Source: Chromatiales bacterium
GTDB lineage: Bacteria > Pseudomonadota > Gammaproteobacteria > Steroidobacterales > GCA-2729495
Direction of reading: 5' to 3'
Assembly: GCA_002729495.1 (NCBI GenBank)
Contig: PBYE01000093.1
Location: 1-64,000 of the forward strand
Length of the DNA stretch: 64,000 nucleotides
The notes under the pieces were generated by a model. It ran no database searches. It saw nothing but the letters and a program-made list of their open reading frames with translations, and was not told the origin of the DNA. Positions 25,701 to 34,318 of this stretch are shown here, piece after piece. Positions within the stretch are counted from its first letter, which is position 1. Each line of letters starts with the position of its first letter. The position numbers and the translations under genes were made by a program.

Positions 25701-28063
25701 GTCAGTATGTCGAGCAGTACCGGATCCATGCCGGTAGGCTCTTCCGCCGCGACCAGGGTTGCCTCGAAATCCAGCTCTTCGGGTTTTATAAGGGTTAGCT
25801 CTGCAGTATCTTCCGCCGGGGCCGCCACTCCAGCATATCGCTCCGCAATTCCTCCTGCTGCAAAACTTCCGGCATCATTTGTAATCGCTTCAAGATCCGC
25901 GGTTGGATCCGTGCCTATCTCCAGTTGCTCGAGGAGTTGCGGCAGGGCTTCGACAGCATCGCCGACAAACGCAATTAGTCCAGGGCTTACTTCAACTGTC
26001 TTATTGATCACCCGGTTGAGTATGTCCTCCATGCTCCACGAGTATTCCCCGATCTGCTCCGCGCCAACCATCCGCCCGCTGCCCTTCAGGGTATGGAATG
26101 AACGGCGCAAAGTGATCAGTGCTTCTTCGTCGGCCTGATTTTCTGCCCAGACAGGATAGTGTCTGCTAATCGCCGCTATTTCTTCGCGGGCTTCTTCGAT
26201 AAAGGTTTCGAGCAGCTCCGGATCCGGTAGAGCGGTGCCGGTTTGCAGGACCGGCACTTCGATAATGCTCGTCTTTTCAATGTCAGTCACATCGGCTGCA
26301 ATTCCGGCCAGTGCATCGGGATCAATTTTCAGGGTAGTTGTATGAGAGTGCGGCTCTTCGCTCTCGGTTATCGCGAGCGGAACCGATTCCTCGATTACGT
26401 CCAGGCAACGTTCTGCATTGTCCAGCATGTATACCGGTTCCTTACGACCGGTCTGCAGGGTTTCCATGTAGTACTCAAGGCTAACGAACGCGTCGGCCAG
26501 TCTGTTCAGATAGGCGGGCTCACGTGCAACCGATTCGTTTTCGACACATTTGCGGATTGCAACACCGATGCGGCCAAGCGTATCCACAGCCCTGGTTTTG
26601 CCCAGCATAATCAGGCCGGCACTGATGCCCCTGAACTGGTCGGCAAGACTGTCGACCATCTCCATATCTGCCGAGTTGGCCAGGGTCTGGGTTATCGTTT
26701 CCTTGATGCGCGTGAGATTAACAATACATTCACGCATGACTGCTTCAGTTACCTGGTTGAACTCTGCATCGCGCGGTTCCTCGCCTTCTTCATCGCTGTA
26801 GACGAGGTTCAGCAGTTCTGTGTCCAGTCGTTGCTCTACGTCGAGCAGTGCGGCCGCGAACGTAATCAGATCCTGTTCGTCTACATCGACTTCCGCTGCA
26901 ACAAGCTTTGCCAGTTCCTCACTGCGTTGCTGTACAGCTTCGCGCAACGGGCCGAGGCCAAGCACGCCCATGGTGTCGCCAATCTTGCGCAGCAATCCGA
27001 CCTGCCCTTCCAGGTCCGTGGAATCTTTCATGCCGGTGCGCACATAAATATCCAGCACGTCTTTCGCGTGGCCCAGATCTTCACGAATCGCGTTAGCGAC
27101 GGTCTTCATCAGTCGGGCGCTGGGAGCAGACAGGTGTTCGCGAAGTTCTTCGACCTGCTCGTCGCCGGGAGCCGCGTCGGACAGGTTAAAGGCGGAACGA
27201 ATTGCGTCACAGCGTTTGCCGCCAGAGCGCGACCTGGCTACGTAGTAAAGCAGGTTATTGACCAGATCTGTCGGAAGGTTTGTGGCAAAATCTTCTTCAC
27301 CATTTTCCTGCAAACGTTTGATCTCACGGTCCGCTTGGCCGATGAGTCGCTTGAGCGCAATGCTCGCTTCCAGGCCTTTGTCGATCAAAGCCTCCAGCAC
27401 TCCACCGACTACCCACCAGAGCTGATGCACTTCTTCTGATTGGGCTGCCCGCTCCAATCGATCGGCTACCGCGACCATGCGCTGCAGGTCCACTTCGCTT
27501 TCACTGTTTTTGATCCAGCCAAGCAGGCCCAACTGAAACTGCGGCCTTGCCTTCGCCAGCAGGGACATGATGTCCTCGCCGCTTGAGTCACGCTCGGGCG
27601 CCTTTTCTTCACTGCGGGTCGGCGGTTCAAGATTCAGTAATAAAAGTGTGCTCTCGGACAGCAGCGGGTTGCCACGAGCAGCGCGCAGATCATTGAGAAG
27701 CGGCAACAAAACAAGCGGAATATCGCGACCGCCGCCCATGATCCTTTCAACGTAGGCGGGCAATTGCACCATTGCGCGGCTGAGGGCTTCGATGCCCTCA
27801 TCTATCCATTGTTCTTTTTGCTTACCTTCTGCAAGAGACTGGCAGGTTAATTCCATCTCCTCCGCGAGCAGGCTGGCACCATAAACCTCGGCCAACTGCA
27901 GGGCTCCGCGTGCGCTATGCAAAAGCGCCACGCACTTATCAAGCCCGTCTGCACCCGAGTCACCGTCGGCAAAACCCTCGAGGGCAATGTGCGCATCGTG
28001 GAGCGTAGCAGCTACCTGCTCGCCTACCAGGTGGAATGATTCGGATCGCGCCGTCGTACTCAT
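22733..28063 (-). CDS. chpA: Hybrid chemotaxis histidine kinase ChpA/PilL
   Basis: Central kinase of the Pil-Chp pathway that controls twitching motility and surface sensing. The 1776-aa protein has a degenerate N-terminal module, three Hpt domains with histidines near 657 (FHTLKGS), 823 (CHTLQGS) and 1006 (HTLKGG), a dimerisation/HATPase region (about 1160-1480; N-box HMLRNAIIHG, G-boxes DDGAG and GRGIGMDV), a CheW domain (about 1485-1620) and a receiver (about 1642-1765; phospho-acceptor in VFLDVEMP). P. aeruginosa ChpA is longer (about 2470 aa) with more transfer domains. It follows pilJ directly. Confidence 0.96.
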   Translation of the reverse strand: MSTTARSESFHLVGEQVAATLHDAHIALEGFADGDSGADGLDKCVALLHSARGALQLAEVYGASLLAEEMELTCQSLAEGKQKEQWIDEGIEALSRAMVQLPAYVERIMGGGRDIPLVLLPLLNDLRAARGNPLLSESTLLLLNLEPPTRSEEKAPERDSSGEDIMSLLAKARPQFQLGLLGWIKNSESEVDLQRMVAVADRLERAAQSEEVHQLWWVVGGVLEALIDKGLEASIALKRLIGQADREIKRLQENGEEDFATNLPTDLVNNLLYYVARSRSGGKRCDAIRSAFNLSDAAPGDEQVEELREHLSAPSARLMKTVANAIREDLGHAKDVLDIYVRTGMKDSTDLEGQVGLLRKIGDTMGVLGLGPLREAVQQRSEELAKLVAAEVDVDEQDLITFAAALLDVEQRLDTELLNLVYSDEEGEEPRDAEFNQVTEAVMRECIVNLTRIKETITQTLANSADMEMVDSLADQFRGISAGLIMLGKTRAVDTLGRIGVAIRKCVENESVAREPAYLNRLADAFVSLEYYMETLQTGRKEPVYMLDNAERCLDVIEESVPLAITESEEPHSHTTTLKIDPDALAGIAADVTDIEKTSIIEVPVLQTGTALPDPELLETFIEEAREEIAAISRHYPVWAENQADEEALITLRRSFHTLKGSGRMVGAEQIGEYSWSMEDILNRVINKTVEVSPGLIAFVGDAVEALPQLLEQLEIGTDPTADLEAITNDAGSFAAGGIAERYAGVAAPAEDTAELTLIKPEELDFEATLVAAEEPTGMDPVLLDILTRETATHLAAIRKFLGSCRPGDEPFMVTEAMHRACHTLQGSVTMADAQTAAVITDPLYQLVEQLYRQGTGLSAADHSLCEDATNAVEAIIAHLADPASESPDTEQVQSDLLEMVKRLAAEKEEKEAQGESPTLEAPGPGIDLDKTIEVGSFTQSAEELAEATGDADEGTAQVPVFDAEIAAIFIEEAGEILEAADVALAGLAENSKNSAPLAELQRHLHTLKGGARMAGIVVMGDFSHELESLLIRINQGGMGLDESAYGLLQASIDELHRMREQVPGGLVEPPGDKLVGRLMSVVEATMMMPVISEEDKPLAEEDIDQDSIEDTRALSVPEPEGLGELARELTRDAGPRELTLLPEDMKALTAEQAPERAPRREIARVDSAMLENLLNNAGEISIFHSRLNQQLNSIQFNLDELGTTVRRLQQQLRNLDTETEAQILFRHQGDINTDDEDFDPLELDRYSTIQQLSRGLTETASDVSSIKDLLQNIAADTESILSQQARTTSEMQDSLMRTRMVPFDQHVPRLSRLVRQQAVESGKQVELRVEGSAGELDRQVMEKMLPPFEHMLRNAIIHGVEDPKVRKKAGKPADAVITIRFGREGSQVLIEISDDGAGVNLDDIRAKAAEQGLIKPDQELTDEEVMQLILHIGLSTADKLTQSAGRGIGMDVVVSEIAKLGGTLAMHSEAGKGSTFTVRLPYTLAITQAFIVKAGGETFALPLPTVEGVVRIGRKEFEEHMAEPDPMVEYGDRNYRIQYMGLYLGLGTARLNPDDDQVTLILVEAGESSTALISDEAADSREIVVKPIGSQLSTIRGLAGATILGDGRIVVILDAGALVRSAVVEVVPEKPARVEEEDLPALALVVDDSITMRRVTQRLLERIGMHVLTAKDGIEALEVLQDHIPDIVFLDVEMPRMDGYEFAGHVRNNPETADLPIIMVTSRAGEKHRARAIELGVNDYLGKPYQEHEMLEAMQNLLGDSFNEIKERREHDVVS

Positions 28064-28082
28064 CAGAATCGCCTAAGCCTCT

Positions 28083-30155
28083 TCAGGCCATGCTCTGGTC
28101 TGCAAATACACCAGATGAATCTTTCTTGGCGTCGTTGTCATCGGGCTCATTGTCCTGAGGACCGTCATCAGATCCATCACCCAACTCTGCCTCCCCGGTT
28201 TCATCCTGCGCTTTACTACCTTCCCCGCCCGGAAGTATGAAACCTGACACAGATTCGCGTAAATCAGACGCGAGTGGTGACAGCTTGCTGATAAAGTTAC
28301 GGGTCGTGGCAGCACTGGCGTCAGTTTCACCACTAATCTCCCGCAGCTTCTGGACACTTTCAAGCACGGTTTTCGCCGAACCGGCCTGTTCACGTGCGGA
28401 ACCAAAGATATTCTGCACGAGCATGGCGATCTGGTTTGATACCTGTTCAATTTCTTCCAGTGCCGCACCTGCATTCTCAGCGAGCAATGCACCCCCGACA
28501 ACATCGGTCGTACTGCGCTCCATCGAAACGACGGCTTCGTTGGTGTCGGACTGGATTGTGCTGACCAGCACTTCTATCTGTTTGGTTGCATTGGCCGACC
28601 GCTCGGCCAAACGCTGAACCTCGTCGGCAACAACCGCGAACCCGCGCCCGGCTTCGCCGGCCATGGATGCCTGTATGGATGCGTTCAGTGCAAGGATATT
28701 CGTCTGGTCGGCAATATCATTAATGAGTTCCACGATATCGCCGATTTCCTGCGAACTTTCACCGAGGCGCTTGATACGTTTCGACGTATCCTGGATCGTC
28801 TCACGAATGGTATTCATGCCTTCGATGGTCCGCCGGACAGCGTCGCCACCCTTGTGCGCGATATCAACCGAATGCCTCGCGACATCCGACGAACGCTCTG
28901 CGTTACCGGATACCTCGTCAATGGACGCCGCCATTTGCTGCACGACCTCGGAAGCATGTTTGACCTGGCGCGACTGCGCTTCACTGGCAGCTTCCAGTGC
29001 GTGTGCACTTGTTTCCGTTTGCTTGGTCGCGTCGCCAACGAGGATTGCACCCTCATTGATTGTCACAACGAGATCACGCAAAGCCTCGATCGCGAAGTTG
29101 ATCGAATCTGCAATAGCGCCGGTAATGTCGTCACCCACGGTTGCCTGTACCGTGAGGTCGCCGTCGGCAAGGCTTCCGAGTTCATCCAGCAACTGCAGAA
29201 TCGCCTGCTGATCACTCTCGGTCTGGTGGGCGAGTATGTCGGTCTTGCGCCGCTGCCTTGAATTCTTCAGCCACACGGCCAGCATCACCAGGCCAACAAA
29301 GGCTGCTGCACCAAGCAAAGCGAACAGACGCATCAGCTCTGCATCTATTCCGGGGCGCAGTGTCGGATCACCGAAAACAGCCCGGTCCGCTTCCATCGCC
29401 AGCACGAGTTCGTCAAGCATTGTGCTCGCATCACGCACGGGAGCGAGGCGGTCGGACAAACTCAGGCTGTCCTTTACCACACCGCCTAACTGGCCCGCCC
29501 TGCGACTCAGGCTTGCTACCGCTTCCTCCGTTTCAGGACCTGTTACAGCAACGATACCCAGCTGCCGGTCACCTGCCCGTATGCCGCGTACGATCTGTTG
29601 CAATTCCATTTCATTGTCGAGGAGACGACGATTCAAATCGCTGTCACCGGTGATCATGTTCTTACTCAGCGTAGCGAGTGAATCGCCCAACAACCGTAAA
29701 CGCTCCAGGTGCGCAATGATGACAGGCTGCCTCTGGATCGACAGTTCACCCTGCAACTTGTAGACCGCATCTGTGAACCTGGGCGTCAATTCGTCGAGCC
29801 GCGCGACGGCTTCGTTCAACGCCCGAATGTCACCAATGCTTTCGACTATCGTAGTTACACTCGAGCGTACTCTCCCCAGATCCGCGCGTTGCGCATCCGT
29901 CAAGCCCGCAGTTTTAATATCGCCAAGTAATTCACTGGTTCGCTCCAGCGCGTCCAGGCTGGCTTCATCGCCTTCAATAGCCATGCGGGTCTGCAGACTG
30001 GCTGCCTGTGAATTAACCAGGCTTTCCATAGCTGCCGGCCTACCCGCAGGGCCAAATGTCATGGAATAAAGCCACCACGCGGTTACCCCCAGCGTAATCA
30101 GGAGCAAAGCGGCCAGGGCGGGCATGTACCGTGCTTCATTCGAACTACCAGCCAT
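28083..30155 (-). CDS. pilJ: Methyl-accepting chemoreceptor PilJ
   Basis: Receptor of the Pil-Chp system in the inner membrane. The 690-aa product has an N-terminal membrane helix (about 12-32), a periplasmic helical sensor region, a second helix (about 275-297), a HAMP-like segment and a cytoplasmic signalling hairpin with the conserved tip GEAGRGFAVVADEVQRLAERS near 500. The C-terminal tail is unusually acidic and disordered (about 640-690). PilK, the CheR-type methyltransferase normally encoded between pilJ and chpA, is absent: chpA starts 19 bp downstream. Confidence 0.95.
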   Translation of the reverse strand: MAGSSNEARYMPALAALLLITLGVTAWWLYSMTFGPAGRPAAMESLVNSQAASLQTRMAIEGDEASLDALERTSELLGDIKTAGLTDAQRADLGRVRSSVTTIVESIGDIRALNEAVARLDELTPRFTDAVYKLQGELSIQRQPVIIAHLERLRLLGDSLATLSKNMITGDSDLNRRLLDNEMELQQIVRGIRAGDRQLGIVAVTGPETEEAVASLSRRAGQLGGVVKDSLSLSDRLAPVRDASTMLDELVLAMEADRAVFGDPTLRPGIDAELMRLFALLGAAAFVGLVMLAVWLKNSRQRRKTDILAHQTESDQQAILQLLDELGSLADGDLTVQATVGDDITGAIADSINFAIEALRDLVVTINEGAILVGDATKQTETSAHALEAASEAQSRQVKHASEVVQQMAASIDEVSGNAERSSDVARHSVDIAHKGGDAVRRTIEGMNTIRETIQDTSKRIKRLGESSQEIGDIVELINDIADQTNILALNASIQASMAGEAGRGFAVVADEVQRLAERSANATKQIEVLVSTIQSDTNEAVVSMERSTTDVVGGALLAENAGAALEEIEQVSNQIAMLVQNIFGSAREQAGSAKTVLESVQKLREISGETDASAATTRNFISKLSPLASDLRESVSGFILPGGEGSKAQDETGEAELGDGSDDGPQDNEPDDNDAKKDSSGVFADQSMA

Positions 30156-30201
30156 TTCTATGCCCTCCCCATGCTTTCATATGCAGCCTTGCCGATCTGC
30201 A

Positions 30202-30771
30202 TCAGGCGGCCGCATTTTGAAACTCGCGTGTGTCGAGCAGTTTGCCCAGGCTCAATACCGGCCAGATGTCTGCGCCTCGTATGCATGCGCCTGCCAGGTA
30301 ACGCTCGCAACGCAATTCCGTCTCCGGTGCAGTCTCCGTAAATTCATTTTCGATAAAACGCCGAAAACCAAACACTTCATCAACAATAATGCCCACCGGC
30401 ATTTCAGGGTTGTCAGCAACCAGCACCCGGGCTGTGCGTACACCCTTACTGGTCCCCGCCCCAAGAAAGGTACGCAAGTCCACGACCGGCAATAACTGGC
30501 CGCGCAGATTGGCGAGGCCGGCAATCCAGTTTTTCGCGCCCGGCACCCTGGTCAGACTTGCCGGCATCATCATGACCTCGCGAACTTCTGTGCGGGAGAC
30601 CAGCAACCGGTCCGTGCCCAGCCGACAGCCGATACCGACCCACTCCTGTGCTTCGACATCGAGTGAGGCACCGCCGGCAAGCGCCGCGCGACTCCTGCGC
30701 TCCATTTCGCGCAGCAATTCAAACGGCTCATCTTTTAAATCCTGCAAATAACTTACGGATTCGGCATTCAT
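30202..30771 (-). CDS. pilI: CheW-like adaptor PilI
   Basis: Links PilJ to the ChpA kinase. The 189-aa protein is a single CheW domain (WVGIGCRLGTDRLLVSRTEVREVM ... NWIAGLANLRGQLLPVVDLRTFLG). Its start codon overlaps the pilH... stop region by four bases (ATGA arrangement at 30768-30771), so translation is probably coupled. The order pilG-pilH-pilI-pilJ-chpA is that of Pseudomonas and Xanthomonas. Confidence 0.95.
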   Translation of the reverse strand: MNAESVSYLQDLKDEPFELLREMERRSRAALAGGASLDVEAQEWVGIGCRLGTDRLLVSRTEVREVMMMPASLTRVPGAKNWIAGLANLRGQLLPVVDLRTFLGAGTSKGVRTARVLVADNPEMPVGIIVDEVFGFRRFIENEFTETAPETELRCERYLAGACIRGADIWPVLSLGKLLDTREFQNAAA

Positions 30772-31133
30772 GCGTTCAGCGCAGCCTCGACTGCTGCAAT
30801 CAGATCGCTCGTTTCGACCGGCTTAACCAGGTACTGGCTGGCCCCTTGCCTCAAACCCCAGATTCGGTCGGTCTCCTGGCTCTTGGCACTGACAATAACG
30901 ACCGGAATTTGCTTGGTAGACGGATTCCCCGAAAGTTTGCGCGTCGCCTGAAATCCGTTCATGCCGGGCATAACCACATCCATAACAATGACTTCCGGCT
31001 GGACCTGTTCCGCTGTTGCAATGGCCTCTTCGCCGTCACTGGCTACAACGGTGTCATAGCCGTGCCGCTCCAATGCCTTACAGAACACGTGCTGTTCCGT
31101 TGGAGAATCATCAACAATGAGTACAAGTGTCAT
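30768..31133 (-). CDS. pilH: CheY-like response regulator PilH
   Basis: Single-domain receiver of the Pil-Chp pathway, thought to oppose PilG by acting with the PilU-type retraction motor or as a phosphate sink. From MTLVLIVDDSP the product is 121 aa; an in-frame start at 31181 would overlap pilG by 35 bp and has no similarity. Acidic pocket DD (8-9), phospho-acceptor Asp in VIVMDVVMPG (about 52), and the Lys in YLVKPV (about 102) are all present. It starts 13 bp after pilG. Confidence 0.94.
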   Translation of the reverse strand: MTLVLIVDDSPTEQHVFCKALERHGYDTVVASDGEEAIATAEQVQPEVIVMDVVMPGMNGFQATRKLSGNPSTKQIPVVIVSAKSQETDRIWGLRQGASQYLVKPVETSDLIAAVEAALNA

Positions 31134-31146
31134 CTTTCCTGCCGCT

Positions 31147-31548
31147 TCAGGCTGTTCGAACCACTTGCTCGGCGATCGCACCGAGCAACTCGTCGCGCGT
31201 AAACGGTTTGGTCAGATACTGTTCCGACCCTACGATCCGGCCGCGCGCCCTATCAAACAGGCCGTCCTTGCTGGACAACATGATCACAGGGGTATCACGG
31301 AAACTAGAATTGTGCTTGATCAGCGAACAGGTCTGATAACCATCCAACCGTGGCATCATGATGTCGACAAAAATCAGATCCGGGTGGTGGTCAGCGATCT
31401 TGGACAATGCGTCAAAACCGTCCATCGCGGTGAAAACGGTACACCCCTCTTTCGCGAGTAAGGTCTCGGCGGTTCGCCGAATCGTTTTACTATCGTCGAT
31501 TACAAGGATTTTGAGTCCTTGCAAATCAGGTGCCGAATCTTCCACCAC
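31147..31548 (-). CDS. pilG: CheY-like response regulator PilG
   Basis: Single-domain receiver, first gene of the Pil-Chp operon; in Pseudomonas it promotes pilus extension and cAMP synthesis. The 133-aa protein has the DD pair in VIDDSKTIRR (about 18-19), the phospho-acceptor in IFVDIMMPRLDGYQT and the Lys in YLTKPFTRDE. The operon promoter should lie in the 314-bp gap before gshB. Membership in the receiver family is certain; the name rests on gene order. Confidence 0.95.
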   Translation of the reverse strand: MVEDSAPDLQGLKILVIDDSKTIRRTAETLLAKEGCTVFTAMDGFDALSKIADHHPDLIFVDIMMPRLDGYQTCSLIKHNSSFRDTPVIMLSSKDGLFDRARGRIVGSEQYLTKPFTRDELLGAIAEQVVRTA

Positions 31549-31862
31549 ACGCGACTCCTGCGGGCTTAACCAGCGTTACACAAGCCCTGAACGCTTATTA
31601 ACATAATGACTAATGCGCATCTACGGGATGACATCCACTCGGACGGGCGCCCTGACGATACTGCGGACACAGGCCGGAATTCCAGCTGCTCACCACCGTA
31701 TTGAATACACCGAAAGCTTTCACCCGTCTGCGGCTCACAGGGCATAACCCATACCCGGACACGCGCAACAGCGTTGATAATACCCGTGCAAGGCTGATAT
31801 TTCAGCAACTCTGGGCCAGAATAGGCGTTCTGAAAGCGCTTTGCCGCCCGGGAGAGAAATTC
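31549..31862. other. Divergent intergenic region between pilG and gshB
   Basis: This 314-bp stretch separates the pilGHIJ-chpA operon from the gshB operon and must hold both promoters. For gshB a weak candidate is TTGATA-N16-GATATT around 31774-31801. For pilG no convincing box was seen, although CTTATTAACATAATG at about 31592 is AT-rich. Reading frames extending gshB upstream to 31701 lack family similarity. No gene is evident here. Confidence 0.4.
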
Positions 31863-32831
31863 ATGCACAGCATCCGCACCGGCGTCGTTATGGATCCGAT
31901 TGCCGGTATTGCGCCCGCAAAAGACAGCACCCTGGCAATGCTTCTGGAAGCGCAGGCCAGGGGTCACGAACTCATCCTGTTCGAGCTCGGAGGCCTGTTC
32001 ATCAGCAATGGTGAGGCTTTCGGTCGCGGCCGGCCGGTAACCGTCAGGGATGACGCACGTGACTGGTACAGCCTCGGTGATATCCGGGACACATCGCTGA
32101 CAGATCTCGACCTGATCCTGATGCGCAAAGACCCGCCGTTCAATATGGAGTACGTGTATTCCACCTATATCCTGGAACGGGCTGAGCTGGGCGGGGTGCT
32201 GGTTGTCAATCGCCCCGCCAGTCTGCGCGATATAAACGAAAAGGCCTTTACAGCCTGGTTCCCGCAGTGCTGTCCCGAGACGCTGGTTACCCGAAGCATG
32301 AATGACCTCCGTGCCTTTCGTGATAAACACCGGAAAATAGTGGTGAAACCGCTGGACGGCATGGGTGGAAAATCCATATTCGTGGTAGAGCACACCGACA
32401 ACAATGCGAACGTGATATTCGAAACCCTGACAGACGACGGGGCGCGCTATGCGATGGCGCAGCGCTTTGTTCCCGAAATCACAGCAGGTGACAAGCGGAT
32501 CATCCTGATCAATGGCGAAGCACCCGCGTACGCGCTTGCCAGGGTGCCCGGCAAGGACGATAACCGCGGGAATCTCGTCATGGGCGCCCAGGGCGAAATC
32601 CGTGAGCTCTCCGACCGCGATCGCTGGATATGTACCCAGGTCGGGCCTGAGCTCAGCCGTCGCGGCGTATTGTTCGCCGGCCTGGACGTGATCGGCGACT
32701 TCCTGACCGAGGTAAACGTGACCAGCCCGACCGGGATACGCGAGATCGCGAAGCTGTCCGGAGTCGATCTGGCGGCCGGGTTATTCGATAGCATCGAAAA
32801 AGAGTTGTCGGCACGGAGTGCCGCCGCCTGA
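31863..32831 (+). CDS. gshB: Glutathione synthetase
   Basis: ATP-dependent ligation of gamma-glutamylcysteine and glycine. From MHSIRTGVVMDPI the product is 322 aa, close to the E. coli protein (316). Family motifs include DPIAGIAPAKDST at the N-terminus, LMRKDPPFNMEYVYSTYILE (about 83-102), the ATP-grasp segments VVKPLDGMGGKSIF and the metal-binding TEVNVTSPTG. It begins the gshB-GNAT-tonB-algH-ruvX-pyrB-pyrK run on the plus strand, whose order matches Pseudomonas PA0407 to PA0402. Confidence 0.97.
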   Translation: MHSIRTGVVMDPIAGIAPAKDSTLAMLLEAQARGHELILFELGGLFISNGEAFGRGRPVTVRDDARDWYSLGDIRDTSLTDLDLILMRKDPPFNMEYVYSTYILERAELGGVLVVNRPASLRDINEKAFTAWFPQCCPETLVTRSMNDLRAFRDKHRKIVVKPLDGMGGKSIFVVEHTDNNANVIFETLTDDGARYAMAQRFVPEITAGDKRIILINGEAPAYALARVPGKDDNRGNLVMGAQGEIRELSDRDRWICTQVGPELSRRGVLFAGLDVIGDFLTEVNVTSPTGIREIAKLSGVDLAAGLFDSIEKELSARSAAA

Positions 32832-32839
32832 TAGCTTCC

Positions 32840-33340
32840 ATGGTTGATATTCGGCCACAGCAGGCTAAAGATCTTGAAGCGATTGCCCGCATCAATGCGG
32901 ACGCATTTGCGGAGCATGGCGGTACCGGGTCCTTTGACCGGTTTCGTGAAGAGCGTACCGATATCATCTCGCTCGTTGCAGAAAGCGAAGGACAGCTACT
33001 CGGCCATGTTCTGTTCAGCCCCGTTGTGCTGGATACGCCCGACGGCCCCGTGAACGGTATGGGGCTGGGCCAGCTCGCCGTTGATCCCGTGCATCAGAAC
33101 CAGGGCATAGGAACGAAGCTGTCCGAGGCCGGGCTCGAAAAGCTTCGCGATACGGACTGCCCGTTTGTTATTGTTATCGGACATGCAAAGTACTATCCGC
33201 GGTTCGGTTTTGAGAAAGGCGTTACAAACAATTTTGTTTGCCAGTGGGAAGGCATTCCGGATAATTCTTTCATGGTGCTGTTCCTCGACGAAAGCAGGCG
33301 TTTGGAACTGGCAGGCACTGCCCGTTTCGACGGGTTATAG
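32840..33340 (+). CDS. GNAT family N-acetyltransferase, YhbS-like
   Basis: A 166-aa acetyltransferase of unknown substrate. The acetyl-CoA site is visible as LAVDPVHQNQGIGTKL (about 76-91), and the C-terminal segment YYPRFGFEKG fits the YhbS subfamily. It starts 8 bp after gshB and so is probably co-translated, an insertion relative to the Pseudomonas order in which tonB follows gshB directly. No substrate can be inferred from its neighbours. Confidence 0.88.
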   Translation: MVDIRPQQAKDLEAIARINADAFAEHGGTGSFDRFREERTDIISLVAESEGQLLGHVLFSPVVLDTPDGPVNGMGLGQLAVDPVHQNQGIGTKLSEAGLEKLRDTDCPFVIVIGHAKYYPRFGFEKGVTNNFVCQWEGIPDNSFMVLFLDESRRLELAGTARFDGL

Positions 33341-33367
33341 CGCGGGTACTCACCACGTGAATTACTG

Positions 33368-34258
33368 ATGGCTGTCGTACCGTATTCATTGGAGTCACGC
33401 CCCGACAATCTTTCCACAATGCTGTTTGTGGCGGCGCTGTTTCATGGCGTGCTGATACTTGGCATAAGTTTTACTGCGGGCGGGCCGCCGGAGGCATCGG
33501 CGGACGCGGAATCGATGGAAGTCGTGCTCCTGACACGAGACTATGAGAAGCGGCCTGACAGTCAGGATGCCGAATACCTGGCGCAACAGAACCTGGCTGG
33601 CGCGGGTAATACAGGGGAAGACGAAGCCTTAAGGGTGGCCTACGGCCGCGACGCCAGCCCGGTAATGCCGGGCCCCGAACAGGATGGTCAGGACAGCATC
33701 AAGAGCGACGTGGCCGATGAATCGGCAGGGCAGCATATATTGTATGCGCGGGCCCAGGATGCGGGTGTCATGTCAGACAACCAGGCAGAACAGGTAACCG
33801 AGCAACTGACGCTCAGAACCGGGATGCCGGGAACGGCCAACAGTATCGAGATACTGGCCGCGCCCGACACCGAAACGGTGCTCAAGGGAGCCGAACCGCG
33901 GCAACTCGTAATCAGTGCCAGCATGCGCGAATCGAGAATTTCGGCTTATCTGGACAGCTGGAAGCGCCGGGTCGAGAGAGTAGGAACCATGAATTTCCCG
34001 CGTAAGGCCATCAATCAGCCGGGTACGCATAATCCGGTTGTCGAAGTCACGGTGAGCGCCGATGGCTCACTTAAAGAAGTCATTATCCTCGCCGGATCCG
34101 GCAACCGGGAACTGGATATGGCAGCGGCCAATATTCTCAAAATGGCTTCACCTTTCGACCCGTTTCCTGAATACCTGCAAAATGATTATGATGTCCTGAA
34201 ATTCTCATACGAGTGGCAGTTCACCCGCAGCAGGGTTGGCCGGGTAACGGTTCCATGA
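33368..34258 (+). CDS. tonB: TonB-family energy transducer
   Basis: Periplasm-spanning protein with a TonB C-terminal domain. The 296-aa product has one N-terminal membrane helix (about 18-37), a long Gln/Asp/Glu-rich low-complexity linker instead of the Pro-rich spacer of classical TonB, and a C-terminal domain (about 205-290) with VVEVTVSADGSLKEVIILAGSGNRELD. Its location between gshB and algH matches PA0406 in Pseudomonas, where this tonB homologue has been linked to twitching and pilus assembly rather than iron uptake; that role fits the neighbouring pil genes but is inferred. Confidence 0.88.
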   Translation: MAVVPYSLESRPDNLSTMLFVAALFHGVLILGISFTAGGPPEASADAESMEVVLLTRDYEKRPDSQDAEYLAQQNLAGAGNTGEDEALRVAYGRDASPVMPGPEQDGQDSIKSDVADESAGQHILYARAQDAGVMSDNQAEQVTEQLTLRTGMPGTANSIEILAAPDTETVLKGAEPRQLVISASMRESRISAYLDSWKRRVERVGTMNFPRKAINQPGTHNPVVEVTVSADGSLKEVIILAGSGNRELDMAAANILKMASPFDPFPEYLQNDYDVLKFSYEWQFTRSRVGRVTVP

Positions 34259-34318
34259 GCATCGGGGACACCGGAACCCCTGGCATCGGCGGCTGTCAAA
34301 GGATGAGGGCAATCTGAA

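Noticed and set aside
26243..27439. Plus-strand frame of about 398 codons antisense to chpA
   Set aside because: It has no family similarity, lies wholly inside a well-supported chemotaxis kinase gene on the other strand, and has the composition expected of an antisense shadow of GC-rich coding sequence.
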